39,477 nucleotides of DNA, taken from assembly GCF_900113925.1 (NCBI RefSeq), contig NZ_FORD01000028.1:1-39477 (forward strand). Direction: 5' to 3'. The position numbers and the translations under genes were made by a program. The notes below the pieces were generated by a model. It saw nothing but the letters and a program-made list of their open reading frames with translations, made no database searches and was not told the DNA's origin. Numbering within the stretch: the stretch's first letter is position 1; each line of letters begins with the position of its first letter. Of the stretch, positions 9,704-19,680 are shown one piece after another. The DNA comes from Nitrosomonas sp. Nm34. GTDB taxonomy: Bacteria; Pseudomonadota; Gammaproteobacteria; Burkholderiales; Nitrosomonadaceae.

Positions 9704-10558
9704 ATGAAAATAAAATTCACCAAAATGCATGGGTTAGGTAATGATTTCGTGGTCATTGATGGTATTAATCAAGCCATTTCACTTACTCCTGAGAATATTC
9801 GCTGGCTAGCCGACCGCCATTTTGGAATCGGCTGTGATCAGGTGTTATTAGTTGAACGAGCAACGAACAATGCCGATTTCCGCTACCGGATTTTTAATGC
9901 TGATGGCGGTGAAGTAGAGCAATGTGGAAATGGTGCACGCTGTTTTGTACGTTTTGTGTATGACCATGGTTTAACCAAAAAGAAGGAAATTCGTGTTGAA
10001 ACAGCAAGCGGCTTAATCTTTCCCAGATTGGAGAGTGATGGCGAAGTGACGGTCAATATGGGTATTCCCACATTTGAACCGGCAGATATTCCCTTTTTAG
10101 CTGAAAAACATGATTTGACCTATACACTCGATATTAATAATAAACAAATAGAGATTAGTGTGGTTTCTATAGGCAATCCTCATGCCGTTCAGATTGTATC
10201 CGATATCGAAGATGCTGCAGTATCCACAGAGGGTAGACTGATAGAATCACATCCCCGTTTTCCTCAACGTGTCAATGCAGGTTTCATGCAAATTATCGAT
10301 CCTCATCATATTAAATTGCGCGTTTATGAGCGCGGCGCGGGCGAAACATTGGCCTGCGGTACAGGTGCCTGTGCCGCAGTGATCACGGGTATAGCACGTG
10401 GTCTACTGGCATCTAAAGTCAAAGTCAGTACTCACGGTGGTGATTTATGGGTACAGTGGGAAGGAAAAAATCAACCTGTATTTATGACGGGTCCTGCAGT
10501 CACTGTTTTTGAAGGAGTGACCGAATTGTTCCCTAATGAGTATCGAAATGAGAAATGA
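9704..10558 (+). CDS. dapF: Diaminopimelate epimerase DapF
   Basis: 284 aa, within the normal range for DapF. It converts LL- to meso-diaminopimelate for lysine and peptidoglycan synthesis in the cytoplasm. The N-terminus [11 protein letters not shown] is diagnostic. Both catalytic cysteines are present: C74 in QCGNGARC and C218 in LACGTGAC. The two pseudo-symmetric halves and the conserved GNPH (157-160) and ERGAGET motifs are also intact. The ATG is followed by the family's standard start, although the ribosome binding site is weak. It appears to be a single-gene unit, with MITE copy 2 just upstream. Confidence 0.97.
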   Translation: MKIKFTKMHGLGNDFVVIDGINQAISLTPENIRWLADRHFGIGCDQVLLVERATNNADFRYRIFNADGGEVEQCGNGARCFVRFVYDHGLTKKKEIRVETASGLIFPRLESDGEVTVNMGIPTFEPADIPFLAEKHDLTYTLDINNKQIEISVVSIGNPHAVQIVSDIEDAAVSTEGRLIESHPRFPQRVNAGFMQIIDPHHIKLRVYERGAGETLACGTGACAAVITGIARGLLASKVKVSTHGGDLWVQWEGKNQPVFMTGPAVTVFEGVTELFPNEYRNEK

Positions 10559-10790
10559 ATTACTAATATAAAATAATAACGTAAAATAAGTATAAGATTT
10601 TGAGTACGCATCAGCCGAGTGACATCTCAACTAAATAATAAAACGAAGCCCATAATTTCTCCACGGCATTCTATTACAAATAAAAAGCATCCCACGTTTA
10701 AGACTATCAACACATCAATTGCAGCTGCATTTATCAGCATTATCAAACCTTCAGCCAATTAAAAATCAGGTAAAACAAAGAAATCAGTCT

Positions 10791-12497
10791 ATGCGTACAT
10801 TACTTACCTACATTACGGTTTTTCCGCGACGCAGCGCATTCGTACTGATTGCTCTATTATTAGCAGGAGTCGCTGAAGCGCTTAGCCTGACAGCATTGCT
10901 CCCCCTTCTTTCCGTCGCGGTGGGGGAAGCAGATGAGTCCAGTATAGGACGATTTATGCTTCAAAACCTACAACGTATCGGAATTGAACCTACTATTGAT
11001 ATCATCCTGATGATTATTGTTAGTGGCATGCTCATCAAGGGAATGATCCTGCTTCTCACGAACCGGCAGGTAGGTTATACCGTCGCGCATGTCGCTACTG
11101 CCCTGCGCCTGAATCTCATTAAAGCGTTACTTGCCAGTCGCTGGCAATATTATTTACGTCAGCCAGTTGGCGCGCTGGCCAATTCAGTTGCTACAGAAGC
11201 CTATCGCGCGGCAAATGGTTTCGAACATAGCGTCGATGTGCTTGCGTTATCCATTGTGGTCCTTGTGCACGTTATTGTTGCACTATTCATTTCCTGGCAG
11301 GCCACCATTGGCTCTCTCCTTATTGGAATCATTCTGTTTTACGCACTGCATCGGTTGGTCCGTGCAACCCGGCGGGCAGGAACAAAACAAACCCACTTAC
11401 TGCGCCACTTATTGAGCTATTTATCAGACGTGTTAAGTTCAGTGAAATCCTTAAAGGCAATGGCACGAGATAATATGGCTGACGCCATTTTGCGTGATCA
11501 ATCTTATCAATTAGAAAAAGCCACCCGCAAAGAAGTCATCAGTAGAGCTGCACTACTGGCATTACAAGAACCCATACTCGCAACACTAACAGCAAGCGGC
11601 TTATATCTCGCTTTGGTCGTTTGGAACCTTTCCCTCCCAGAAGTAATGGTAATGGTTTTTTTGTTAACCCGGATCCTTGGGGTACTTAACAAAATACAAC
11701 GCCGTTACCAACAGCTGGCAGTTCAGGAAAGCGCTTATTGGGCGTTACGTACAGCATTTGACGAAGCTCAGGCTGCAGCTGAAAGAACTACAGGTACTTT
11801 AGCACCCACTCTTCAGCAAGGTATCAGCCTTCGTCATATCGCCTTTGATTATGACCGGAAGTCTATTTTCAACGATCTCAATATTGACATACCTATTAAT
11901 ACCTTTACTGCAGTAATCGGTTCTTCTGGTGTGGGTAAAAGTACTTTGCTCGACCTGCTATGCGGACTTGCAGAACCTAAGTCCGGCGAAATTCTTATTG
12001 ATGGGGTTGCATTACATAATATTGAACTGCGGCAATGGCGGCAGTTAATCGGATACGTATCTCAGGATACAGTACTACTCCATGATACGATACTCAACAA
12101 TATACTCGTAGGCGCCTCTGCACTTAATTCTGCTGATGCGGAACGGGCGCTACAACAGGCTGGTGCCTGGGATTTTGTCAACTCTTTCCCAGAAGGTTTA
12201 CAGACGGTGGTTGGTGAACGAGGAGGTATGCTTTCTGGTGGACAACGTCAACGCATCGCGATTGCTAGAGCACTGGCTCATCAACCACTCCTGCTGCTGC
12301 TAGATGAGCCAACCAGTGCGCTTGACCCAGAAAGTGAAAAAACAATTTGCGAAACACTGCAAAGACTAGCGCAAGAGTATACGATTGTCGCAGTATCACA
12401 CCAACCTGCAGTCATCAATGCTGCAGATCGTGTTTTTATTCTTTCCAATGGCCAAGCAGAGCTATTAACCCATACACAAAATAAAAACACTCACTAG
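10791..12497 (+). CDS. ABC transporter, fused permease-ATPase (exporter type)
   Basis: A half-transporter of the type I exporter family, 568 aa from the ATG at 10791. The frame is open upstream to a TTG at 10719, but the membrane domain begins at the ATG. About six membrane helices occupy the first 320 residues. The nucleotide-binding domain shows Walker A GSSGVGKST (about 377), signature LSGGQRQR (about 481) and Walker B LLLLLDEPTSALD (about 501). It should act as a dimer that exports a hydrophobic or lipid-linked substrate; nothing in the sequence fixes the substrate. It converges on cca, and the 3' ends of both lie next to MITE copy 3. Confidence 0.85.
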   Translation: MRTLLTYITVFPRRSAFVLIALLLAGVAEALSLTALLPLLSVAVGEADESSIGRFMLQNLQRIGIEPTIDIILMIIVSGMLIKGMILLLTNRQVGYTVAHVATALRLNLIKALLASRWQYYLRQPVGALANSVATEAYRAANGFEHSVDVLALSIVVLVHVIVALFISWQATIGSLLIGIILFYALHRLVRATRRAGTKQTHLLRHLLSYLSDVLSSVKSLKAMARDNMADAILRDQSYQLEKATRKEVISRAALLALQEPILATLTASGLYLALVVWNLSLPEVMVMVFLLTRILGVLNKIQRRYQQLAVQESAYWALRTAFDEAQAAAERTTGTLAPTLQQGISLRHIAFDYDRKSIFNDLNIDIPINTFTAVIGSSGVGKSTLLDLLCGLAEPKSGEILIDGVALHNIELRQWRQLIGYVSQDTVLLHDTILNNILVGASALNSADAERALQQAGAWDFVNSFPEGLQTVVGERGGMLSGGQRQRIAIARALAHQPLLLLLDEPTSALDPESEKTICETLQRLAQEYTIVAVSHQPAVINAADRVFILSNGQAELLTHTQNKNTH

Positions 12498-12518
12498 TTG
12501 AAGCGATCAAACCAGGTA

Positions 12519-12621
12519 ATTCCATTCCCCAATCAAAAATGATGCCAAGAAGAACCGCAGACAATATAAATCATACGACAAGGTGAAGCCGACAAAGTCT
12601 ATTTTGATTGGGAAATAGAAT
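12519..12621 (+). repeat. MITE-like repeat, copy 3 (overlaps cca 3' end)
   Basis: A 103-bp copy, the most diverged in its middle, with ends ATTCCATTCCCCAATCAAAA and TTTTGATTGGGAAATAGAAT. The two ends carry matching changes (CCCCAATC/GATTGGGA), so the inverted repeat has been kept by paired substitution or gene conversion. It lies between the convergent ABC-exporter and cca genes and supplies the last codons and stop of cca. Confidence 0.82.
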
Positions 12622-13855
12622 TATAGCTAAAACAGTTTGTTATCTCGGCAATGCGTGCCTCACGCACCCTAGCATTGATTAACTTAGGCAGATCAGTCGG
12701 ATCCACATCGCTGCGCTTGAGTTCAGCAGCAATGGCGCCTGCATCAACATTTCTAGCAGCGGTAAATGCTTTAATTAATCGCTCAAATTGTGGATAGGGC
12801 TTATCAGCATAGCCTGGGCGACCGTGAAAATCACAAGCGCAGGCTTGGAGAAATGCTTGAAAACGATTGGGTTTACGGTACGCATCCGTTACCTGCAACA
12901 TATCGGCAATCGTTGCCGAACGTAGCTCCTCAGCGCGATGCACATCCCCATGGAAGCGAGCCACCAGTAGTGCTAAATCTCGTTCCTCCTTCGGAACTCT
13001 AATACGTTCACTCATATCTTTCACTAATGCTACGCTGCGCATTTCGTGTCCAATGTGTCGCGGCCACTCATCTGGAGGGGTTGTTCCCTTGCCAAGATCG
13101 TGAGTAAGCGCAGCAAAACGAACAGTCAATGAATACTGGCGTGATGCTGCATAATCAATCGCCATCATGACATGCACACCGGTATCAACCTCTGGATGAG
13201 ACTGTGCTGGCTGCGGAACACCGAATAACGCATCAACCTCAGGAATAATGCGCGACAACGCACTGCATTCCCGCAGAGCATAAAACATGCGGGAAGGATG
13301 ATGCTCCATCAATCCACGCGCAATTTCCTGCCATACCCTCTCTGGCACCAGTGCCTCAGTTTCTCCGTTATGCACCATCTCTCTCATTAAAGCCAGCGTC
13401 TCAGGAGCAATATGAAAACCAAAGCGTGCAGCAAAACGGGCAACACGCAGTACCCGGACCGGATCTTCCACAAAAGCTGGGCTGATATGACGTAGCACAC
13501 CTGCTTCAAGATCAGCAATCCCATTAAATGGATCGATAATATTACCATTTTGATCCTTAGCAATGGCATTAATCGTCAGATCACGCCGGGCTAAATCTTC
13601 CTGTAATGTCACCTCTGGGGAGGCAAAGACCTCGAATCCCTTATAGCCACGTGAAACCTTTCGTTCAGTACGCGCTAATGCATACTGCTCTTGAGTTTGA
13701 GGGTGAAGGAAAACGGGAAAATCCTTACCAACAGGGCGAAAGCCAAGCTGCACCATTTCTTCCGGATGAGAGCCTACCACAACATAATCATGATCTTTTA
13801 CCGGCAGTCCCAGTAATTCATCACGTACTGCCCCCCCTACTCGATAAATTTTCAT
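12599..13855 (-). CDS. cca: Multifunctional CCA tRNA nucleotidyltransferase
   Basis: A 418-aa class II CCA-adding enzyme, close to the length of the E. coli protein. The nucleotidyltransferase head has VGGAVRDELLG (6-16) and the catalytic pair DHDY (21-24). The RRDLTINAIA motif and the EDPVRVLRVARFAARF motif follow. A C-terminal HD phosphohydrolase domain has LTHDLGKGTTP, so 2'-nucleotidase and phosphatase activities are likely. It repairs and matures tRNA 3' ends. It follows slt by 11 bp and is probably cotranscribed with it. Oddity: the last residues SISQSK and the TAG stop lie inside a MITE, so the native C-terminus was replaced or extended by about six residues. Confidence 0.95.
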   Translation of the reverse strand: MKIYRVGGAVRDELLGLPVKDHDYVVVGSHPEEMVQLGFRPVGKDFPVFLHPQTQEQYALARTERKVSRGYKGFEVFASPEVTLQEDLARRDLTINAIAKDQNGNIIDPFNGIADLEAGVLRHISPAFVEDPVRVLRVARFAARFGFHIAPETLALMREMVHNGETEALVPERVWQEIARGLMEHHPSRMFYALRECSALSRIIPEVDALFGVPQPAQSHPEVDTGVHVMMAIDYAASRQYSLTVRFAALTHDLGKGTTPPDEWPRHIGHEMRSVALVKDMSERIRVPKEERDLALLVARFHGDVHRAEELRSATIADMLQVTDAYRKPNRFQAFLQACACDFHGRPGYADKPYPQFERLIKAFTAARNVDAGAIAAELKRSDVDPTDLPKLINARVREARIAEITNCFSYNSISQSK

Positions 13856-13866
13856 GAAAAGAACAA

Positions 13867-15780
13867 TTATTGCTTAGGGGAAACAGTTCCCAAGCGTTGT
13901 GTTAATGTGAGTATAGGTTGGTGACCAAAGTTACTTGCATAATACATTGAATTATTTAAGACTACTTTGACATAATCACGCGTCTCGTTGAAAGGAATCG
14001 TCTCAGCATAAATTGCTCCTTCCAATGACCTTATGTCATCTCTCCACTGCTTAGCCCGACTTGGTCCAGCGTTATAAGCAGCCGCAGCCAATAATGGCTG
14101 ATTATCAAATATAGTCAATACATGCTTCAAATAATAAGTCCCTAATCGAAGATTGGTATTGATATCAGTAACAAGATGATGATGAAAATTCTGCATACCT
14201 AATTTTTCTGCAACCCATTTTGCAGTGGCCGGCATTAATTGCATTAAACCCATAGCGCCAGCAGTCGATTTAACATCAGAAAGAAAGCGGCTTTCCTGGC
14301 GGATAAGGCCGTATACAAATGCTTCATCAAGCTCCTGATAGCGCAATACTTCTCTCATCTGCTCACGGTAGGGTGCAAGGTAACGCAAATTGAAGTTATG
14401 CTGTGATACAGTCTTGATAGCTGTATTGATCGCACGATCATATAATCCATAGCGGTAAGCCACCTCTGCAGCAGCTAACAATTGCGCGTCATTAAAATTA
14501 CGGATTGTCCAGGCCCACTCACGATGTGCTTCTATGAGCAGATTGAGCTGGTATAGCGCAAGTGCACGCTGAATTCCCGGCACCCGCTGCATATCACTGA
14601 TTTCTTGCATGCTGGGTTGATAATTAGTAGCTGGTTCACTAAGCATAACCCCCAACGCTTCTTTTGCCATTTGCCCATAATAACTGTGCTCCTGGCTAAG
14701 CGGCGCAAGAATCTCATTTGCCGCAACAAGTTCGCCTTTAGTTTTTAACGCTCGCGCCTTCCAGTAACGCCATACATCAGTTTGCTGCATAGCAGAGGGC
14801 ATGCTCTCTATGCATTGCATCACGAGATCCCACCTCCCCTCTCGCAGTGCAACCCGAGCTTTCCAGGCAAGCTTAACCTCTGTAAGAGGATAGGCCTGCT
14901 TGCTGTTTGCAGCATCCAAAAACCAACCCAAGGTGCGGGGATCTTGCCTGATGGCTGCCCGGTATGCCAGAGCACTCATAAAGTAGGATTGATCGGATTC
15001 TGGAAATTGCTTGTGTATTTTGTACCAACGCGCATAAGCCTGATTCGTCCCGCTACGCAGTAGCTGAGAGAGGGCAAATAATGCAATTTCACGATCAGCC
15101 CGGGATTTAAAGTCATGCTGATATTTCTCCAGATAACGTTGCGGATTTTTAGCCGCCTCCTTGAGTTTCTGCTCATTAAGAGCCTGGTTATCTGGTAGAT
15201 AGCGGCTAATATGCCTCGCTACCCCCGTATTCCCTGCTTCAAGCGCTAGTCTGATCCGAGACCAAATATCTCCCGATGATATTTGTCCTGAAGCAATCAA
15301 CAGATTGAATACGGGAGTACAGCTATCAGGCAGATCACGCTCAGTCAACCAAAGCAATCGGGCTTCACCCGCTACCTCTCTATCTCTCACAGCTAGACGC
15401 TGCTGCAGAGAATAGCAGATGAGATCCTCATCTTTATTACTCAACTTTGGATATTCTTCTGCAAATAATACCCATTGTTGCTTTTTTCCAAGAATTCTTA
15501 ACCAGTCTCCACGTAATCTATCTGCAACAAGACTATCCTCATGACGGGCAAGAAAAGCCCTAATGGTGTTAATATCCGTTGTTCCCAGATATAACCGTAA
15601 TTGATAGTATTCTACATACGGTGCAAGCACATAATTTTGCAAGTTTCTTGCGTAAAATGCCACACGGACAGCATCTCCCTTCCTAAAAGCCTCTCGTATC
15701 GCCAAAAAATCTTCCTCTTGGCCAGCTACAAGCGAATTCATGTAACAGATCAGAAATAAACTGAATAAAAATTTTCTCAT
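13867..15780 (-). CDS. slt: Soluble lytic murein transglycosylase (Slt70 type)
   Basis: 637 aa, the usual Slt70 length. An N-terminal signal peptide (about residues 1-20, ending LVAG) directs it to the periplasm. A long alpha-superhelical U/L domain follows. The C-terminal goose-lysozyme-like domain carries the catalytic glutamate E496 in RQESRF, then STAGAMGLMQLMPATA, and the AAYNAGP motif. It cleaves the glycan strand of peptidoglycan with 1,6-anhydro product formation, in turnover and recycling. It is upstream of cca in an apparent two-gene operon. No unusual features are seen. Confidence 0.95.
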   Translation of the reverse strand: MRKFLFSLFLICYMNSLVAGQEEDFLAIREAFRKGDAVRVAFYARNLQNYVLAPYVEYYQLRLYLGTTDINTIRAFLARHEDSLVADRLRGDWLRILGKKQQWVLFAEEYPKLSNKDEDLICYSLQQRLAVRDREVAGEARLLWLTERDLPDSCTPVFNLLIASGQISSGDIWSRIRLALEAGNTGVARHISRYLPDNQALNEQKLKEAAKNPQRYLEKYQHDFKSRADREIALFALSQLLRSGTNQAYARWYKIHKQFPESDQSYFMSALAYRAAIRQDPRTLGWFLDAANSKQAYPLTEVKLAWKARVALREGRWDLVMQCIESMPSAMQQTDVWRYWKARALKTKGELVAANEILAPLSQEHSYYGQMAKEALGVMLSEPATNYQPSMQEISDMQRVPGIQRALALYQLNLLIEAHREWAWTIRNFNDAQLLAAAEVAYRYGLYDRAINTAIKTVSQHNFNLRYLAPYREQMREVLRYQELDEAFVYGLIRQESRFLSDVKSTAGAMGLMQLMPATAKWVAEKLGMQNFHHHLVTDINTNLRLGTYYLKHVLTIFDNQPLLAAAAYNAGPSRAKQWRDDIRSLEGAIYAETIPFNETRDYVKVVLNNSMYYASNFGHQPILTLTQRLGTVSPKQ

Positions 15781-15949
15781 GCCAGAATTATTAAATTAAT
15801 CCAAAATACAAGAGAGTAAACATCATTAGAAACCACAAGTCTTATCTGTCAGCTCTGGATTACCGCTCTACCCCATTGCGATAATCTATAGATGAAAAAC
15901 CACAAAGCTCTATTGCAAGAAAATAGCCCATTTCCCATTACCTCAATAT

Positions 15950-17293
15950 TTAAATGACACCTTGAGCCAGCATAGCATCAGCCACTTTAACGAAACCAGC
16001 AACATTGGCCCCATCCACATAATTTATACGACCATCTTCCTGCTCGCCATATTGCAAACATGCAGCGTGAATAGCTCTCATAATTTCCTGTAAACGTGCA
16101 TCGACTTCTTCATGCGTCCAGAAAAGTCGCATCGCTTGTTGGCTCATTTCCAAACCCGATGTGGCTACTCCTCCTGCATTGCTCGCTTTACCTGGCGCAA
16201 ACAGCACTTTAGCATGTTCGAAACGTTTCACAGCCCCAGCGGTACAAGGCATATTTGCGCCTTCTGCCACACAGATTACCCCGTTTTTGATCAAATGTGA
16301 CGCATCGTCTTCACTAATTTCATTCTGTGTTGCACACGGCAAAGCAACATCTACGGGCACATGCCATGGTTTCTCTCCTGAAAGAAAACTCGCTCCTATT
16401 CTTTGGGCATACTCACTCACCCGACCATAAAGATTATTTTTCACATCTGACAATATTGCGAGTTTTTCAGGTGTGAATCCCGCTTCATCAACCACTGTTC
16501 CACTTGAATCCGAAATAGTCACCACCTTTGCACCAAAAGCCATTGCTTTTTCTATGGCATATTGCGCCACATTACCTGATCCTGATACGGCAATGCGAAG
16601 GCCATCTAATGATTGACCGACATATCTAAGCATTTCATCCACAAAATAAACTGTACCATAACCTGTCGCTTCAGGACGAACCAGTGAACCACCAAAACTG
16701 ATTCCCTTACCAGTAAACACGCAATCTGAACGATTAGTCAATTTCTTTACCATACCCGCCATATAACCCACCTCTCGGCCACCCACACCAATATCACCCG
16801 CAGGAACATCTGTATCAGCACCAATATGGCGGAATAGTTCGCTTACGAAAGCCTGACAGAAACGCATGATTTCACCGGGACTTCTTCCTTTAGGATCGAA
16901 ATCTGAACCTCCTTTACCACCTCCCATAGGGAGTGTTGTCAAAGCATTTTTAAACGTTTGTTCAAATGCTAAGAACTTGAGAATGGATAGATTAACCGAA
17001 GGATGAAAACGAATTCCCCCTTTATATGGGCCAATCGCCGAGTTATGTTGTATACGATACCCACGATTCACTTTTACTTCACCACTATCATCGACCCAGC
17101 AAACACGGAAAATAATGATGCGCTCTGGCTCAACGATTCTATCCAGTAAACCATGCTCAGCATAGCGAGGATTGCGGGTAATAAAAGGCCATAAACTTTC
17201 AACAACCTCAGTAACAGCTTGCATATACTCTACTTGGCCAGGGTTACGTTCAGAAACATAATTCCTGAACTCCTCAATATTCTTATACTTCAT
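15950..17293 (-). CDS. gdhA: Glutamate dehydrogenase (NADP-type)
   Basis: 447 aa, matching the hexameric GdhA family of E. coli type. The catalytic lysine K127 lies in LPMGGGKGGSDFDPKG. The motifs YKGGIRFHP (90-98), DVPAGDIGVGGREVG, and the dinucleotide-binding loop SGSGNVAQYA are intact. It makes glutamate from 2-oxoglutarate and ammonium, which fits an organism that handles much ammonium. The ATG has a GGAG box about ten bases upstream. It appears to be a single-gene unit, with MITE copy 4 located upstream of its promoter region. Confidence 0.97.
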   Translation of the reverse strand: MKYKNIEEFRNYVSERNPGQVEYMQAVTEVVESLWPFITRNPRYAEHGLLDRIVEPERIIIFRVCWVDDSGEVKVNRGYRIQHNSAIGPYKGGIRFHPSVNLSILKFLAFEQTFKNALTTLPMGGGKGGSDFDPKGRSPGEIMRFCQAFVSELFRHIGADTDVPAGDIGVGGREVGYMAGMVKKLTNRSDCVFTGKGISFGGSLVRPEATGYGTVYFVDEMLRYVGQSLDGLRIAVSGSGNVAQYAIEKAMAFGAKVVTISDSSGTVVDEAGFTPEKLAILSDVKNNLYGRVSEYAQRIGASFLSGEKPWHVPVDVALPCATQNEISEDDASHLIKNGVICVAEGANMPCTAGAVKRFEHAKVLFAPGKASNAGGVATSGLEMSQQAMRLFWTHEEVDARLQEIMRAIHAACLQYGEQEDGRINYVDGANVAGFVKVADAMLAQGVI

Positions 17294-17475
17294 CCTGCAT
17301 TTTCTCCTCTAAAATTAAATAAATGACCATTCCAGTTTTACACATTCTGCCATCAATCCATACTATTTCACTGGATTTTTATTCGATTGCAAATTATTTT
17401 TTTACCTGAAGAAAACGATATGCTGCGTGCTTATTAGCAAAGTACAAATTAGCCCATTCACTATATAAATAAATA

Positions 17476-17580
17476 ATTCCATTTCTAAATCAAACATGAC
17501 GTGAAGGCGAGCCGCAGACAGTATCACAACCATACGGCAAGGTGAAGCCGACAATGCCAGTTTTGATTTAAAAATGGAAT
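17476..17580 (+). repeat. MITE-like repeat, copy 4
   Basis: A 105-bp copy with ATTCCATTTCTAAATCAAAC at the left and TTTTGATTTAAAAATGGAAT at the right. It is flanked on both sides by TAA, consistent with a 3-bp target duplication. It is 156 bp from copy 5, which has the opposite orientation. Confidence 0.9.
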
Positions 17581-17736
17581 AAGAATGGCATACGAACAAA
17601 TTTTTTCACTTAATCATAAATACTAAGCAAAAAACAGGTGGATAGGAATTTTTTATAGAAAAAAATAAAGGATACATGACGCATCGTGCACGATTACATC
17701 ATACTAGCTTCTTGTGAAAGTATCCGCCACGCTTTT

Positions 17737-17835
17737 ATTCTATTTCTAAATCAAAATTGACTTTGTCGGCTTCACCTTGCCGTATGGTTGTGATACTGCC
17801 TGCGGCTCGCCTTCGCGTCCATTTGGAAATGGCAT
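17737..17835 (-). repeat. MITE-like repeat, copy 5 (inverted to copy 4)
   Basis: A 99-bp copy in reverse orientation. The middle reads GACTTTGTCGGCTTCACC then GCGGCTCGCCTTCGCG on the plus strand. A few bases are missing near the right end (CGTCCATTTGGAAATGGCAT). It ends 3 bp before the stop codon of the DUF167 gene. Confidence 0.88.
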
Positions 17836-17838
17836 AAC

Positions 17839-18138
17839 TTATTTCAAGCAACCATCAGCAGCAAGTACTTGTGGCCCAAGAGAAGGTTGATAGATTTCGA
17901 CTATCTTGTAGCGGGATTGCGCCCCCTGTTTGATGGATACCTGCCGTAAAGGCACCTGAAAACGTTCTGCAAGAAATTTTAATAGCACTTTATTTGCCTT
18001 ACCTTCAACAGGTGGAGCAGAAAGTCTTATTTTAAGCGCGTCACCGTGCAACCCTACCAATTCGGTATGCTTTGCGCCTGGTTGGATATAAAGCGTTAAA
18101 ATAAGATTGCGATTGCCATCGTATTGATACCAGCTCAT
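17839..18138 (-). CDS. DUF167 (YggU) family protein
   Basis: A 99-aa member of the DUF167/YggU family. The family hallmarks are visible: IYIQPGAKHTE near residue 17 and the LSAPPVEGKANK motif (about 40-51), followed by FLAERFQVP and the QGAQSRYK segment. Its biochemical role is not established. The start overlaps the stop of the YggT gene by 3-4 bases (ATGA), so the two are coupled, as in many proteobacteria where yggT-yggU follow proC. The stop codon is 3 bp from a MITE end. Confidence 0.92.
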   Translation of the reverse strand: MSWYQYDGNRNLILTLYIQPGAKHTELVGLHGDALKIRLSAPPVEGKANKVLLKFLAERFQVPLRQVSIKQGAQSRYKIVEIYQPSLGPQVLAADGCLK

Positions 18139-18713
18139 CAGAACATGACTGAAATTCCCTGTTGCACATTTTCCACAATCATTAACAGCAACTGTAACAG
18201 GATAATGGCGAATAAGGGCGATAGATCAACATTAGCGATAGGCGGAATATAGCGTTGAAAAATACTCAGAATAGGTCGTGTGAAACCGTCAAGTATTGGC
18301 GCCAATGGGCTGTAAGGATTAATCCAGGAAAGCACTGCTTGTACAATCAGCATAATCATTACAATGTACAACGTCATTCTAACAAGCTCAATCAATGCGA
18401 GCAGCCCAAATCCTATGAATGTACTTATAAGCGATGAATCGAGCCCATAACCTTTTAAAGTACTTACCCCCACAAGGATAATAAATTGTGCCAACCAGGC
18501 CAGCACCAATGTGGAAAGATCAAAGCCCCTCCAAGCAGGAATTACCCGGCGCACCGGCAGAACGATAAAATTAGTAACCGCAGCAAGAAATTTCGATAAG
18601 GGATTATAGTAAGGAGTACGCAACAATTGCATATAGAAGCGTAGCAGCAGCGCAAGGGAAAATAAGCCAAGTACAGTATCTAAAAGAAATATCAGTATTT
18701 GATTGGACATCAC
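18138..18713 (-). CDS. YggT family membrane protein
   Basis: 191 aa with two tandem YGGT domains. Each has a membrane helix pair and the motif PLxxxL. The sequence YYNPLSKFLAAVTNFIVLPVRRVIP (spread over about 35-60) and the second-half segment NPYSPLAPILDGFTRPIL mark the two repeats. About four or five membrane helices are predicted. The family has been linked to osmotic tolerance and to cell envelope or division functions, without a firm mechanism. The gene lies between proC (upstream, 36 bp) and the DUF167 gene (overlapping), the classical proC-yggT-yggU order. Confidence 0.92.
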   Translation of the reverse strand: MMSNQILIFLLDTVLGLFSLALLLRFYMQLLRTPYYNPLSKFLAAVTNFIVLPVRRVIPAWRGFDLSTLVLAWLAQFIILVGVSTLKGYGLDSSLISTFIGFGLLALIELVRMTLYIVMIMLIVQAVLSWINPYSPLAPILDGFTRPILSIFQRYIPPIANVDLSPLFAIILLQLLLMIVENVQQGISVMF

Positions 18714-18749
18714 ATGCTCCCTGGAAATTTTGATACTAAGAGTTTAAAG

Positions 18750-19562
18750 CTATAGGCTGCCTAATTCATCACCCATTTGTTGAGCACGCTTGAAAGCCAC
18801 ATGAACTGCACGCACAATTGCATTTTTAATATCCTCCTGCTCCATCTTTAGCAGCGCCTGCTCAGTCGTACCACCTTTCGAAGTTACCCGTGATCGTAAG
18901 ATACCAATATCTTCTTCACTTTGACCTGCTAGTTGCACGGCACCTAAAAAGGTCTGCAAAGTCAACTGCCTTGCTTGTTCGATACTCAACCCCAACTCCA
19001 CTCCAGCCTGCAGCATTGCTTCCATAAAATAAAAAACATAAGCCGGACCGCTACCTGAGATCGCCGTCACCGTGTCCAAAAGCGCTTCCTGTTCCACCCA
19101 CAATACTAATCCCACTGCGTTCAGAATCGAGGTGGCATTTTCCTTCTGTTGATTAGTCACAGTCGGTAATGCATATAAGCCTGTGACTCCAGCACGAATC
19201 AAAGAAGGGGTGTTGGGCATAGCCCGTACGATATAGTCATAGCTTCCTAGCCAGCGAGATAAATCGGATGTCCGAATGCCCGCTGCGATAGAAATAACCA
19301 ACTGACCAGCGAGTAAGGGAGCGAGTTGCTTCGCTACAGTAAAAAGCTGCTGTGGCTTAACGGCTAAAATGATCACATCGCGATCGATAATACCTGCTCT
19401 AAGCTCAGTCCCAGTTGTTACTCCAAATTGATGTTTGATTTTTTCCCGATTTTCTGCATTTATTTCTACCACATGTATTTGTGCTCCAGGGTAGTCTTGC
19501 TGCAATAGCCCACCAATCAAGGCACCAGCCATATTGCCACCACCAACAAACGTAATATTCAT
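18750..19562 (-). CDS. proC: Pyrroline-5-carboxylate reductase ProC
   Basis: 270 aa from the ATG at 19562, close to the 269 aa of the E. coli enzyme. The frame is open ten codons further upstream, but the Rossmann start MNITFVGGGNMAGALIGG is the family's N-terminus and has GGGA about six bases before it. Conserved VKPQ (about 73), MPNTPSLIRAGVTGLYA and SGSGPAYVFYFMEA motifs are present. It performs the last step of proline synthesis, reducing pyrroline-5-carboxylate with NAD(P)H. It leads a probable operon with yggT and the DUF167 gene. Confidence 0.95.
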   Translation of the reverse strand: MNITFVGGGNMAGALIGGLLQQDYPGAQIHVVEINAENREKIKHQFGVTTGTELRAGIIDRDVIILAVKPQQLFTVAKQLAPLLAGQLVISIAAGIRTSDLSRWLGSYDYIVRAMPNTPSLIRAGVTGLYALPTVTNQQKENATSILNAVGLVLWVEQEALLDTVTAISGSGPAYVFYFMEAMLQAGVELGLSIEQARQLTLQTFLGAVQLAGQSEEDIGILRSRVTSKGGTTEQALLKMEQEDIKNAIVRAVHVAFKRAQQMGDELGSL

Positions 19563-19680
19563 GTTATTCCCAAACTTATTTTTTCTATGCAAGCCATTAC
19601 TCGCATTTAACTAGTTTTAATCATTAACGCCAATACATTCTCAGGCTAAATTTCGTTGCTTTGGCTTAGGCAACGGTCTT

